A stretch of DNA of 64,000 nucleotides from GCA-2690565 sp002457235 (GCA_045565695.1 JBJLEZ010000010.1:65535-129534), one strand, 5' to 3'; counted from the stretch's first letter, positions 53,573-62,529 are shown. Numbers and translations are program-made. Notes: a model not told the origin generated them from the letters alone.

Positions 53573-54664
53573 ATGAAAAAAGTAGTAACATTCGGAGAAG
53601 TTATGATTCGTCTTAGCCCTCAAGAAAACCTCAGGATATCGCAAGTTTGTCCAGGGTCAATGGATCTGACATTTGGAGGTGCTGAAAGCACGGTTGCAGC
53701 CTCAGTCGCTTATCTCGGAGGTAATAGTCGCTTTGTGACTTCTTTGCCCAATAATTTTATATCAGAGAGCTTTATCCAACAAATTAAAGGATTTGGTGTT
53801 GACGCAGATTTCATATATTTAAGAGATGAAGGACGATTTGGCGTTTATTATGTCGAAAAGGGGGCAAACCAAAGACCTAGTCGTGTAATATATGACAGAG
53901 AGATGAGTTCTGTTTCTAAAACAAAGGGGAAAGACTATGATTGGGACAGTATTTTTTCTAATGCAGGTTGGTTGCATATCTCAGGAATAACGCTTGCCAT
54001 TTCTGAAATTGCCGCAGATGCAGCTTTGATGGCTGTAAAAAAGGCAAAAGAATACGGAGTAAAAGTTTCCTGTGACTTGAATTTTAGAAAGAATTTATGG
54101 AAATGGAGTTCTAGTATGAGTTCTGTTGAGCTTGCACGAGATGTGATGCCGAAGTTTTTAAAGTATGTTGATGTAGTTATCGGAAATGAAGAGGATGCAG
54201 ATAATGTTCTTGGAATAAAAGCAAATGATACAGAAGTAGATGCAGGTAATATCTCGCACGATTCATATCCTTCAGTAGCCAAACAAATTTGCAAAAAATT
54301 TGATAATATAGAGTTAGTCGCGATAACTTTAAGAGAGAGCATATCAGCCAATGAAAATAATTGGGGGGCTATGCTTTACGAGAAAGCTACAGAGACAGTA
54401 TGTTTCTCTCCTTTACAAGGAAGTGAATACAGTTCTTATGCGATAAATAATATAGTCGATAGAGTCGGTGGCGGTGATTCGTTTGCCGCAGGACTAATTT
54501 ACTCAATTTGTGAAGATTCATCTAAAGATTTACAATATCAATTAGATTTTGCTGTGGCCGCATCCTGTCTAGCGCATTCAATCAAAGGAGATTTTAATTA
54601 CACTAAGAAGAATGAGGTAATAGATTTGATGAAAGGCAATCAATCAGGTCGCGTCCAACGTTAG
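53573..54664 (+). CDS. PfkB-family sugar kinase, probable 2-keto-3-deoxygalactonate kinase
   Basis: A 363-aa ribokinase/PfkB kinase. The ATG at 53573 was chosen over the TTG at 53567. The N-terminal FGEVMIRLSP and GGAESTVAASVAYLGG blocks are typical of KDG kinases, and the catalytic aspartate is D302 in DRVGGGDSFAAG. KDG kinases phosphorylate 2-keto-3-deoxygluconate or 2-keto-3-deoxygalactonate at C6. In E. coli the galactonate route uses an unrelated kinase (DgoK), while the PfkB form is the one seen in marine anhydrogalactose clusters (DauC-type). It lies between the aldolase (13 bp) and the beta-helix gene (6 bp). Confidence 0.9.
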   Translation: MKKVVTFGEVMIRLSPQENLRISQVCPGSMDLTFGGAESTVAASVAYLGGNSRFVTSLPNNFISESFIQQIKGFGVDADFIYLRDEGRFGVYYVEKGANQRPSRVIYDREMSSVSKTKGKDYDWDSIFSNAGWLHISGITLAISEIAADAALMAVKKAKEYGVKVSCDLNFRKNLWKWSSSMSSVELARDVMPKFLKYVDVVIGNEEDADNVLGIKANDTEVDAGNISHDSYPSVAKQICKKFDNIELVAITLRESISANENNWGAMLYEKATETVCFSPLQGSEYSSYAINNIVDRVGGGDSFAAGLIYSICEDSSKDLQYQLDFAVAASCLAHSIKGDFNYTKKNEVIDLMKGNQSGRVQR

Positions 54665-54670
54665 ATTTAA

Positions 54671-56185
54671 ATGCATTTTTTATTTATTTATATTCTTTTA
54701 TTCTTCTCTAGTACCGTTTTTGCAAAAGATTATTTTGTAAATTCTTTTAGTGGTAATGACTCAAATTCTGGATTTTCCGAGGAACATGCGTGGAAAAGTT
54801 TAGAAAAGATTAATCAATTTGAGTTCAAACCAGGCGATACTATCTTTTTAATGCCTAATGCAGAATTCTTTGGCCAATTTAAGCCAACTGTCTCAGGAAA
54901 GAAGGATGCTCCGATTACATTGACTGCTTTTCATTCCGATAAGGGGTTGCCGAAAATTCAAGCAGAAGGTGAATTCTCTTCAGCCATTCATTTGGAAAAT
55001 GCTTCATATTGGATAATCGATGGTATTGAAATCACAAATACGGGTAAGACTCCTGAAGCAAAAAGGATGGGTGTTTATTTGGCATCAAAAAATCACGGAG
55101 TTGTCGAAGCGATCACTTTAAGAAATTTATTTATTCATGATGTGAATGGACTTGTTTCTAAACAATTAGGCGGAGGCTTTGGCATCAAATGGGAAGCCAT
55201 AAGTAATAAGAAAAAAAGTTCATTTGATGGTATTCTCATAGAAGATTGTACTTTGCTTAGATGTGACAGAAACGCTATTGCAGGTGGATTGAATCCTTGG
55301 ACAGATCTTTCAAATTTAAGCAAAAATGTATTAATTAGAAATAATACAATTATAGACGTAGGGGGAGATGGAATTATAATAGTTGGTTGTGACGGGGCCT
55401 TAGTAGAATATAACAGAATCTACGGGGCTAGAAAACGTTTTGATATCTCGACTAAAGAAATGACAAAGTATGCAGGGCCAAGTGTTGGCATTTGGCCATG
55501 GAGTTCGCTTAATACCCATGTGCGCTTCAATGAAGTATGGGGCTATGAAGGCACATTTGATGGGCAGGCATTTGACTCAGATTTTAACTGCTCTGGCACT
55601 TTGTTTGAGTTTAATTTTAGCTCAAACAACGCAGGCGGATTTTTTCTTGTATGTAACTGGGGAGAGCATGAAGAAGAGGGTCGTTCTATCGGCAATACAG
55701 GTACAGTCATTAGGTATAACATAAGCTTAAATGATCGCCTTAGGGGATTTGTTTTGAACGGTCCTATTGAATCTGTATCTATTACTGATAATATTGTTTT
55801 TAATACGATAGAGGATGATTTTCCTCTATTTATCGATACTCCGTGGGACGGTTTTGCTGAATCAGTTATTGTTGAAAATAATTTATTTTACATTGATGGC
55901 GTGGCATCTCACATACAAGGAACATGGAATAGCGAAAAAATAGGGGAATGGAAGTACCAGAAGCCAATAAGTTATAAAAACATTAGTTTTAAAAATAATG
56001 CTTATTCCAATATAAAAGATCATAATGAAGAGGGTATGCGTTTGCTTGGAAATGATGAAAGTTTGCAGTCACTTATTGGGCGTCTTTCAAATGATCTACT
56101 AACAAAAGCCAATTTTGAAAAGCTGATTCGCTTTCTCAAAGAGTCAAAGTACTGGGATGAAATTGATCGGTATTATACAAAGTAA
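54671..56185 (+). CDS. Secreted right-handed beta-helix protein
   Basis: A 504-aa protein with a signal peptide (to about residue 18, VFAKD). DYFVNSFSGNDSNSGFSEEHAW opens a parallel beta helix covering nearly the whole chain, with repeated asparagine- and isoleucine-rich coils (IRNNTIIDVGGDGIII, VEYNRI, VRFNEVWGYEG, IRYNISLNDRLRGF). It is a paralogue in fold of 36046-37986 but has no C-terminal modules. Helix folds of this kind are found in GH82 iota-carrageenase, GH28 and lyases. In the anhydrogalactose operon it might be a glycanase or the missing exo-acting glycosidase, but no catalytic residues were identified. Confidence 0.82.
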   Translation: MHFLFIYILLFFSSTVFAKDYFVNSFSGNDSNSGFSEEHAWKSLEKINQFEFKPGDTIFLMPNAEFFGQFKPTVSGKKDAPITLTAFHSDKGLPKIQAEGEFSSAIHLENASYWIIDGIEITNTGKTPEAKRMGVYLASKNHGVVEAITLRNLFIHDVNGLVSKQLGGGFGIKWEAISNKKKSSFDGILIEDCTLLRCDRNAIAGGLNPWTDLSNLSKNVLIRNNTIIDVGGDGIIIVGCDGALVEYNRIYGARKRFDISTKEMTKYAGPSVGIWPWSSLNTHVRFNEVWGYEGTFDGQAFDSDFNCSGTLFEFNFSSNNAGGFFLVCNWGEHEEEGRSIGNTGTVIRYNISLNDRLRGFVLNGPIESVSITDNIVFNTIEDDFPLFIDTPWDGFAESVIVENNLFYIDGVASHIQGTWNSEKIGEWKYQKPISYKNISFKNNAYSNIKDHNEEGMRLLGNDESLQSLIGRLSNDLLTKANFEKLIRFLKESKYWDEIDRYYTK

Positions 56186-56204
56186 TTTTCGAAAAGAATA
56201 ATCT

Positions 56205-58295
56205 ATGGGAACATTCGACTACAATAAAAGGGGATTACCTAAACAAAAGTCTTTGTTTTATGGAGCGGACTATAATCCGGATCAATGGTTGGAATATCCA
56301 GAAGTCTTGGAAAGAGACATTGAATTAATGCATGAAGCTGGTGTGACTTCCGCTTCTATTGGAATTTTCTCATGGTCAACGCTTGAACCGAAGGAAGGGC
56401 AATATAATTTCACTTGGTTAGATTCTGTAATGGATCGCTTTGCTGATGAAGGCTTATTCGTTTTTCTTGCAACCCCTAGTGGAAGTAAGCCTTTTTGGAT
56501 GTCTGAAAAGTATCCAGAGATTCGAAGAGTTGATTCAAAAGGGAATAGGGAAAGCTCAGGGCATCGACATAACCATTGTCTCAGTTCGAAAATTTACCGA
56601 AACAAGGTGACTGAAATAAACAGGATGTTGGCTAAACGATATAAAGGACATCCAGCATTAGCCCTTTGGCATATTGGTAATGAATTCAGTGGTGTTTGTT
56701 ATTGTGATTTATGTAAATCAGAATTTCACAAATGGTTAAAGCACCGCTATGAGACACTTGAAAACTTAAATAGAAAATGGTGGACTCGCTTTTGGGGACA
56801 TTCTTTTTCTTCTTGGTCTGAAATTCCACTACAAGACGCTAGTATTGATGCCTTAGCCGTTGATTTTTTTAGATTTATGAATGACCAGCATATGTCTTTC
56901 ATTAAAAATGAAATAGATTCGGTAAAGTCTGTTGATGCTAGCGTACCTTGTACGACCAACTTCATGGCAACTAATTATAACACTGATTATTGGCGATGGG
57001 CAGAGTTAGTTGATGTTGTTTCTAATGATTTATACCCACTTCATGATGACAGAGACGATGTTCATAAGCGATCCATTGCTTCAGATTTTATTCACAGTTT
57101 GATGAGAGGAATGTCGGGTGGAAAGCCTTGGATGTTAATGGAGTGTTCGCCCAGTTCTGTAAATTGGTCTAAAGTGAATAAATTAAAACGACCCGGCGTA
57201 CACAGGCAGGAGGTCATGCAGGCATTGGCCAATGGTGCGGATACTATTCATTATTTTCAATGGAGAAAAGGACGTGGCGGTTTTGAGAAATATCATGGAG
57301 CTGTAGTGGATCATGAAGGTACTAATGCTTCGCAAATTTTTAAGGAATGCGCTTCTATTGGAAGGGAGCTAAAATCACTTGAATCAATCAAAGGGGGCAT
57401 TTGCCCCAAAGCCGAGGCAGCAATTATTTATGATTGGGAAAGTAGGTGGGCACTAGATGCTTCTAAAGGGCCTACGAATATTAATGATAATTACCCTTTT
57501 GCTTCCGATCTTTACACTCAAAACTGCCAGAAACAGTATTATGCGCTCACATCTGCAGGCCTTTCTGTTGATCTGATATCGAAAAAATCTAGTCTGGGTG
57601 ACTATAAATTATTGGTAATACCCTCTTTGTATATTCTTGATGCTGATATTGAGGCTAAATTAAATGACTTTGTTAATAAGGGCGGAATACTAGTGGGTAC
57701 TTTTCTCACGGCCTATGTAAATGAAACTAACTTATGCCATATTGGTGGATTTCCTGGTAAATCGTTTAGGAAATTATTTGGTATTTGGAATGAAGGAATG
57801 GATTATCTATTTCCAGATGAGTCTGTGAAAGTAAAAGATACAAGGTCTGTTTTTGAAATAGAGCTCAATGGCAATTGCTCAACGGTTATTGAACAACTAA
57901 ATTTAGAAGGTGCTCATAGTTTAGCAGAAGCTGATTCGGACATGCATCAAGGTTCTCCACTTATTACGAAACACAAAGCAGGTAAAGGGTGCTCCTATTA
58001 TTTGGGAGCTGAATTTGCTGATGATCTTTTGGTCAATTTTTACAAGAGTCTTAAAAAAGAAAATAAACTTGAAGATAGTCACGAGGGAATGAGCTTACCT
58101 GAAGGAGTTGTTCTTAGAAGACGAGATTCAAAAAACGAGAATTATTACTTTTTATTCAATTACCAAAATAAAGATGTAAAAATAGATTTACATAATGAAG
58201 AGTGGTTTGATTTTTCTAATAATATGAAATTACCGAATGAGGTTTGTTTAAAAGCATATGACACGCTAATTATTCAAAAAGCATCTCAAAATTAG
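56205..58295 (+). CDS. GH42/GH167-like beta-galactosidase or carrabiose-releasing enzyme
   Basis: A 696-aa clan GH-A enzyme without signal peptide, so cytoplasmic. LFYGADYNPDQWLEYPEV and VTSASIGIFSWSTLEPKEGQYNFTW are the GH42 opening. The acid/base is E160 (LWHIGNEFSG), the CYCDLCKSEF segment matches the zinc-site region of GH42, and the nucleophile is E313 (LMECSPSSVNW). A trimerisation-type domain (about 400-610) and a short C-terminal beta domain follow. GH42 enzymes release terminal beta-galactose. The related family GH167 from marine carrageenan users releases neocarrabiose units, and I cannot separate the two by eye. It is the last gene of the eight-gene operon, 19 bp after the beta-helix gene. 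Confidence 0.9.
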   Translation: MGTFDYNKRGLPKQKSLFYGADYNPDQWLEYPEVLERDIELMHEAGVTSASIGIFSWSTLEPKEGQYNFTWLDSVMDRFADEGLFVFLATPSGSKPFWMSEKYPEIRRVDSKGNRESSGHRHNHCLSSKIYRNKVTEINRMLAKRYKGHPALALWHIGNEFSGVCYCDLCKSEFHKWLKHRYETLENLNRKWWTRFWGHSFSSWSEIPLQDASIDALAVDFFRFMNDQHMSFIKNEIDSVKSVDASVPCTTNFMATNYNTDYWRWAELVDVVSNDLYPLHDDRDDVHKRSIASDFIHSLMRGMSGGKPWMLMECSPSSVNWSKVNKLKRPGVHRQEVMQALANGADTIHYFQWRKGRGGFEKYHGAVVDHEGTNASQIFKECASIGRELKSLESIKGGICPKAEAAIIYDWESRWALDASKGPTNINDNYPFASDLYTQNCQKQYYALTSAGLSVDLISKKSSLGDYKLLVIPSLYILDADIEAKLNDFVNKGGILVGTFLTAYVNETNLCHIGGFPGKSFRKLFGIWNEGMDYLFPDESVKVKDTRSVFEIELNGNCSTVIEQLNLEGAHSLAEADSDMHQGSPLITKHKAGKGCSYYLGAEFADDLLVNFYKSLKKENKLEDSHEGMSLPEGVVLRRRDSKNENYYFLFNYQNKDVKIDLHNEEWFDFSNNMKLPNEVCLKAYDTLIIQKASQN

Positions 58296-58347
58296 CGTTT
58301 TGTTTTTAAATTACCACAAAGTGTTTTTAGATTAATATCCTCTATGT

Positions 58348-58375
58348 CAAACTATTGACTCGATTGTCTAGTTTG
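58348..58375. promoter_or_regulatory. Inverted repeat CAAACTA-n14-TAGTTTG before the PEP-CTERM gene
   Basis: A 7-bp perfect dyad in the 111-bp gap before the gene at 58407. TTGACT at 58355-58360 lies inside it and would fit a -35 box, with TTTAAT at 58381-58386 as a weak -10 (20-bp spacing). It could be a promoter with an operator around the -35 box. Confidence 0.35.
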
Positions 58376-58406
58376 TTCAATTTAATTTATACTTTTTTAC
58401 CTCATT

Positions 58407-59138
58407 ATGAAAAATTTACTACTATTTTACTCTATTTTCTTTTTTGTTTCATTTTCATATGCACAAGTAGTACTTGTCGGTTGGAATGATTTTGACAACA
58501 GTAATGACACAGTAGCTGACACACTGCACGAAGATTTTTCTGGCATAGTAGGCACTTCGGTTAGCGATTCTGCTTCTGCAGGTGCTGGGCATTCAATTAG
58601 TGACGGCGCTAATCTTGGTGGAACGGCTTTATCTTACGGTAATCTTTTTGCTGTAGCTGAAAGTGATTTGAATCCATTATCCAATGGTTTTATTATCAAC
58701 AGCACAGGTAATACTCGATTTATTGATTTTAGTATTACTAACAATGCTGCTGATGATTACGAATTAGATAGAATACTCTTTCATGCTAAGAGACAATGGG
58801 GCACAGCTAGTAATGTTGCATTAAAAGTATCTCACTTTTCACCATCTAGTGATCTCAGCGACAATGTTACGCAAAGAGAAATTTTTTCTCAAACAGACAT
58901 TTCCGCAAGTACTACTGCATTTTCTATCACTATTTCTGGTCTAGATGATTATATTTTAGAGAGTGGCGAAACTGCTGCATTTAGAATAGCTAATGAAAAT
59001 GTTGGGGCCAACGGGCAGTTTCGGGTAGACAACATCGCAATCACTGGTGTCGTAGTTCCAGAACCAACAACTTATGCTTTAATCTTGGGAATTATTACTC
59101 TTGGTTTTGCCATTCGAAAACAAAATTCTACTAAATAA
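58407..59138 (+). CDS. PEP-CTERM secreted protein made of one B module
   Basis: A 243-aa protein: signal peptide (to about residue 19), a single beta domain (20-217), and a PEP-CTERM sorting tail VPEPTTYALILGIITLGFAI followed by RKQ. The domain is homologous to the B modules of the 1,326-aa protein, especially the third: shared VGWNxF, FSGxxGTSV, TNN, SGETAAFRI and VDNIAITG. PEP-CTERM tails are cut and transferred by exosortase, linking the protein to surface material; no exosortase gene is in the window. Function unknown; a surface or biofilm component is likely. It follows the GH42 gene by 111 bp with its own candidate promoter. Confidence 0.88.
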   Translation: MKNLLLFYSIFFFVSFSYAQVVLVGWNDFDNSNDTVADTLHEDFSGIVGTSVSDSASAGAGHSISDGANLGGTALSYGNLFAVAESDLNPLSNGFIINSTGNTRFIDFSITNNAADDYELDRILFHAKRQWGTASNVALKVSHFSPSSDLSDNVTQREIFSQTDISASTTAFSITISGLDDYILESGETAAFRIANENVGANGQFRVDNIAITGVVVPEPTTYALILGIITLGFAIRKQNSTK

Positions 59139-59140
59139 AA

Positions 59141-59232
59141 TTAGCATTATGAGTTGCGCATGTGGGGGGAGCCCTACGGGTAAATTCGTAGGTTAGCACA
59201 GTCTCTCAGAAGAGGGGTACCAAAAATGCTAG
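59141..59232. other. Unexplained structured stretch, possible small RNA
   Basis: TAGCATT at 59142-59148 pairs perfectly with AATGCTA at 59225-59231 (extendable by one T-G pair), closing an internal region that contains the hairpin CCTACG-n8-CGTAGG and a second possible stem CTCTC-AGAA-GAGGG. The interior is clearly richer in G and C than its surroundings. I recognise no known RNA family. The rest of the 59139-59344 gap holds nothing else I can support. Confidence 0.35.
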
Positions 59233-59344
59233 AAGAATTTTAAGCTAATTTAAAAAGCTAGGTATCTGAAGTTCTTAGTAGTCTTAATCCTATCGAAATT
59301 ACGCCCCTTCTTTAAGATTGGAATTTTTACTTCAAGGTAAGGCA

Positions 59345-59424
<80 letters not shown>

Positions 59425-59510
59425 TGATTAATTAAATTTTGTAATTAATTAAAGAGTTAACTCTTGAGTAATTTTGTTTTGGGTCAAGTCCTAAGCAATG
59501 GTTAGACATC

Positions 59511-61139
59511 TTAGTCGCTGAGTTTGAAGCGATAGAATTGTGTGTCATTGCTTGTGGGGACTTGTAGAGTGGCGGTATCACCGGTCTCTGTCCAAGATTG
59601 TAAATCATCGCTGCCTTCTAGATTAAGTGTGATGGTGGCTTGATTGTTGATGACTTGAATTACTGTGGAACCAGCTCTTAAATCTGCAATGCTTTGAACG
59701 ATTGCGTTATATAAAAGGGTATGATCAACATTGGGGTCGAGTTCATAATCAACGAGTGCTTTGTCGCTCAAGCCATCATTGGAAGTGTCGTCATTGTTTG
59801 GATCACTTTGGTGGGTATTAATTTCAGCACTGTCGGTTAGGCCGTCATCATCGCTATCAGTGTCATTGGGGTCTGTATTATGGGTATTGATTTCATCACT
59901 ATCGTAAAGTCCGTCATCATCGCTGTCACTGTCGCTTGGATCTGTACCATGAGTATTGACTTCATTGCCATCGGTTAAGCCGTCATCATCACTATCAGTG
60001 TCGAATGGATCTGAGCTGTAGGTATTGACCTCATCACCATCGTTGAGACCATCATCATCGCTATCTGCATCAAGAGGGTCGGTGCTATAGGTATTGACTT
60101 CTTCGCTATCAGAAAGGCCATCGCCATCGCTGTCAGAAAGGGTGGGGTTCGTGCCTAAATTAAATTCAGTTTGGTTGTCTAGGCCGTCTAAATCGGGATC
60201 GGCGGTACTATCTGCATCTGCCCCGTAGAGACTTTGGTCAATGGCCCAACCCGCATAGGTGGAGGTATCCGGTATGTTGTTTAAAATGGTTTGTCGGTAT
60301 TGGGAGATACGAACGAAGTAATTGGCATCTTGGCTTCCACTGAATTGTGCAAAGGTGGAACTGCCAAAAGTGGAGACTGCAGTGGTGATACCGGCTAGTT
60401 GCCAGGTGCCTGAATTAGACACAAAAAGTCCTGATCCTGAATCATAGTAGGCGAAAGCAACTTCGTTACTACCCTGACTGGAATTGAGTTGAGTGATTAA
60501 GTAATGATAGGTATTATTTCCAATACTTCCGTTGCCTGTACTTTCAATTTGGTTGGTTCCCCAGCGTTTTTTAATTGTTGAACCATTTCCCCAATTCCAG
60601 GTGCGGTTAGTACCTGTTTCTTCAATTTGATCGGGATCTCTACCGTAGCCCCAGCCAATTAATGTGCCTGTTTTGAATCGTTCGTTGGTGGAACTGTATA
60701 AGGGAGCTTCAGGAAGATTAGGGTTTTGGATCAGTTTAAAGAGTACTAAGTCGGCAGTTCCAATTTGAATGGGTAAGAAATTGAGATCAATGGCCCAATA
60801 AGTGATGCCATCAAAAGTGACATAGGATCGCCTTGGGGTCAGGTTTTCGTAAAGTACATGTGCTGCGGTAAGCATGTATTTGTCTTTGATATGGGTCGCT
60901 GAACCAACGATGCCTGTTCCATCGGCATTGCTGATTTTGGCTACAGAATTAAAAATAGCTTCTCGAGAAGAATCAGGAGCGTTTAAATTAGCATTATTGT
61001 CTCCGCTATAAAGAATAATCGCGTGAGCAGTGCTGGATAAAGTAATGCTCAAGATGCTCAAGACGCTCAAGTATAGGCAATAAAGTGCTTTTTTTGCAGT
61101 GTTTGCAATTTTTGATGGTATGTAATTTATGAGGTTCAC
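59511..61139 (-). CDS. Secreted trypsin-like serine protease with thrombospondin-3-type repeats
   Basis: A 542-aa exported protein; the long N-terminal signal ends near residue 40 (STAHA). The chymotrypsin-fold domain (about 45-285) has the triad H94 (TAAHVL), D130 (GTADLVLFKL) and S234 (YYDSGSGLF, in place of the common GDSGGP). Residues about 300-460 contain five DSDxDGLxD repeats of 23 aa plus a degenerate sixth, which bind calcium in related proteins. A beta module ending QFYRFKLSD forms the C-terminus. The target of proteolysis is unknown. It looks like a stand-alone gene just outside the catabolic region. Confidence 0.9.
   Translation of the reverse strand: MNLINYIPSKIANTAKKALYCLYLSVLSILSITLSSTAHAIILYSGDNNANLNAPDSSREAIFNSVAKISNADGTGIVGSATHIKDKYMLTAAHVLYENLTPRRSYVTFDGITYWAIDLNFLPIQIGTADLVLFKLIQNPNLPEAPLYSSTNERFKTGTLIGWGYGRDPDQIEETGTNRTWNWGNGSTIKKRWGTNQIESTGNGSIGNNTYHYLITQLNSSQGSNEVAFAYYDSGSGLFVSNSGTWQLAGITTAVSTFGSSTFAQFSGSQDANYFVRISQYRQTILNNIPDTSTYAGWAIDQSLYGADADSTADPDLDGLDNQTEFNLGTNPTLSDSDGDGLSDSEEVNTYSTDPLDADSDDDGLNDGDEVNTYSSDPFDTDSDDDGLTDGNEVNTHGTDPSDSDSDDDGLYDSDEINTHNTDPNDTDSDDDGLTDSAEINTHQSDPNNDDTSNDGLSDKALVDYELDPNVDHTLLYNAIVQSIADLRAGSTVIQVINNQATITLNLEGSDDLQSWTETGDTATLQVPTSNDTQFYRFKLSD
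59729..60134 (-). repeat. 69-bp tandem coding repeats (Ca-binding DSDxDGLxD)
   Basis: Five 69-bp units and a degenerate sixth encode 23-residue repeats of the form DSDDDGLxDxxEVNTxxTDPxD. Unit-to-unit DNA identity is high, so copy number could change by slippage or recombination. Confidence 0.85.
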
Positions 61140-61218
61140 CTTAAATATGAAGATTTGAGAATCATTGTTTCAATAATTCTGGGGTTAATACGACTGTCGG
61201 AGGTGAGCGGAGAGGAAG

Positions 61219-61881
61219 CTATCGTCTTTGAGCGAGCATGTAGAGTAGCCAACCAAGACTTGAAATAAAGGCAGCTACATAAGTGAATGCAGCGGCGTCA
61301 AGGGTTTCGTTTACGCCTTTGATTTCATCTTGTTCTATGATTCCAAGCCCAACGAGTTGTTTTTTGGCTCGGACACTAGCATCGAATTCTACGGGTAGTG
61401 TGATCAGTTGGAATATGGTTAGGACTAAATAAACAAAAATACCAATATTGAGTAACATTGGGCCTAAGCCAAAAAAGAATCCACCAAACATGACCATTGG
61501 TAATAATTGAGAGGCAAAGTTTGTGACGGGTACGAGTGCCATTCTCAAATTAAGTGGGGCGTATTCATGTTTGTGCTGAATAGCATGTCCGGCCTCGTGG
61601 GCGGCGACACCGAGGGCGGCAAGACTGGATCCACGATAATTTTCTGCACTGAGTGCTAATCTTTTATGAGCGGGGTCGTAGTGGTCAGTTAATTCCCCGC
61701 GACATTCGACAATCTCCACATCATTGATTCCAGCACTTTGCATAACCGCTTGTGCCGCTTCTCTACCAGTGATTCTTCCTCGGGATTGGCGCTTTATATT
61801 TTTACTGTAAGCACTCTTGATACGTATTTGCGCATAGAGTCCGACTACAATTGGAATGATGATCAAAATTAAAAAATTCAT
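61219..61881 (-). CDS. YugP-like neutral zinc metallopeptidase (membrane)
   Basis: A 220-aa membrane-bound zinc peptidase of the PF04298/YugP family. The ATG at 61881 is preferred over the TTG at 61917 because family members begin directly with a transmembrane helix (here MNFLILIIIPIVVGLYAQ). The zinc motif HEAGH gives H95, E96 and H99, and a DPAHKRLALSAENY block precedes it as in the family. Two or three more hydrophobic segments follow (PMVMFGGFFFGLGPMLLNIG, IFVYLVLTIFQLI, AAFISSLGWLLYML). The physiological substrate is unknown. Core-genome type gene, divergent from the thioredoxin-like gene with a 91-bp gap. Confidence 0.92.
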   Translation of the reverse strand: MNFLILIIIPIVVGLYAQIRIKSAYSKNIKRQSRGRITGREAAQAVMQSAGINDVEIVECRGELTDHYDPAHKRLALSAENYRGSSLAALGVAAHEAGHAIQHKHEYAPLNLRMALVPVTNFASQLLPMVMFGGFFFGLGPMLLNIGIFVYLVLTIFQLITLPVEFDASVRAKKQLVGLGIIEQDEIKGVNETLDAAAFTYVAAFISSLGWLLYMLAQRR

Positions 61882-61972
61882 TATAGTTATATAAATGATT
61901 TTTTGTCTTTCTTTCAATCAAATCTTTAAGTTTTTTTACTGACTTTTTAGGTATTTGTCTTATTTTTAAATT

Positions 61973-62473
61973 ATGAGAATATTAATTATATTAGTAGTGT
62001 TGATCGCTGCGTTTTTTATTTATACTTCTACGAATCAAATTGGCATGGATTCAGTTGACCTAGATTCGACGGTCGTAGTTGAGTCTTCTGCAAATTGGTT
62101 GACCGATTTGTCTGAGGTGCAAGCACAAGCAGAGAAAGAAGGAAAACCGATCTTAATGGATTTCACCGGGTCAAATTGGTGTGGTTGGTGTATTAAACTC
62201 AAAAAAGAAGTTTTTTCACAATCCACTTTCATTGATTATGCGAATGAAAATTTAATACTAATGACAGTTGATTTCCCTCGAGGCGTGGAACAGGAAGAAT
62301 CCCTAGTGGATCAAAATTACAAGCTGATGGAAAAATATCGTGTTGATAGTTTTCCCACAATTATCTTAGTGGATGCACAAGGTGAGGTATTGGCAAAAAC
62401 AGGCTACCGTAGAGGCGGACCTGAGAACTATATAGAACACTTGAAAAGTTTGTTAGCTAATTCAGATAATTAG
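61973..62473 (+). CDS. Thioredoxin-like protein, membrane-anchored or periplasmic
   Basis: A 166-aa protein with an N-terminal hydrophobic anchor or signal (residues 2-16) and a thioredoxin-fold domain from about residue 42. The redox motif C70-G-W-C73 in FTGSNWCGWCIKLKKEVF is the DsbD-gamma/thioredoxin_7 form, and the cis-proline segment is VDSFPTIILVD. It probably reduces or protects exported proteins in the periplasm; no partner is visible. Convergent with typA/bipA. Confidence 0.88.
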   Translation: MRILIILVVLIAAFFIYTSTNQIGMDSVDLDSTVVVESSANWLTDLSEVQAQAEKEGKPILMDFTGSNWCGWCIKLKKEVFSQSTFIDYANENLILMTVDFPRGVEQEESLVDQNYKLMEKYRVDSFPTIILVDAQGEVLAKTGYRRGGPENYIEHLKSLLANSDN

Positions 62474-62475
62474 TC

Positions 62476-62512
62476 AGCTTAAGCATACCTAGTATAGGTA
62501 TAGCGCTAAGCT
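62476..62512. terminator. Imperfect hairpin between convergent genes
   Basis: AGCTTA (62476-62481) pairs with TAAGCT (62507-62512) and ATACCTA (62485-62491) with TAGGTAT (62495-62501) around a 3-nt loop, starting 2 bp after the thioredoxin-like stop. No T run follows on either strand, so its terminator role is uncertain. Confidence 0.35.
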
Positions 62513-62529
62513 CATAGATGAAGAAACTA

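Noticed and set aside
50328..54664. Agar-type 3,6-anhydro-L-galactose pathway
   Set aside because: That route needs two further oxidoreductases to convert the L-keto acid, and none is in or near the operon. The four genes fit the D-form better.
2903..59344. Insertion sequences, transposases, integrases or phage genes
   Set aside because: None seen on either strand; every long ORF is a metabolic, transport, regulatory or secreted-protein gene.
59729..60134. Regular 69-bp repeats that might suggest a CRISPR array
   Set aside because: The repeats are contiguous, in frame, without spacers and encode calcium-binding DSDxDGLxD units.
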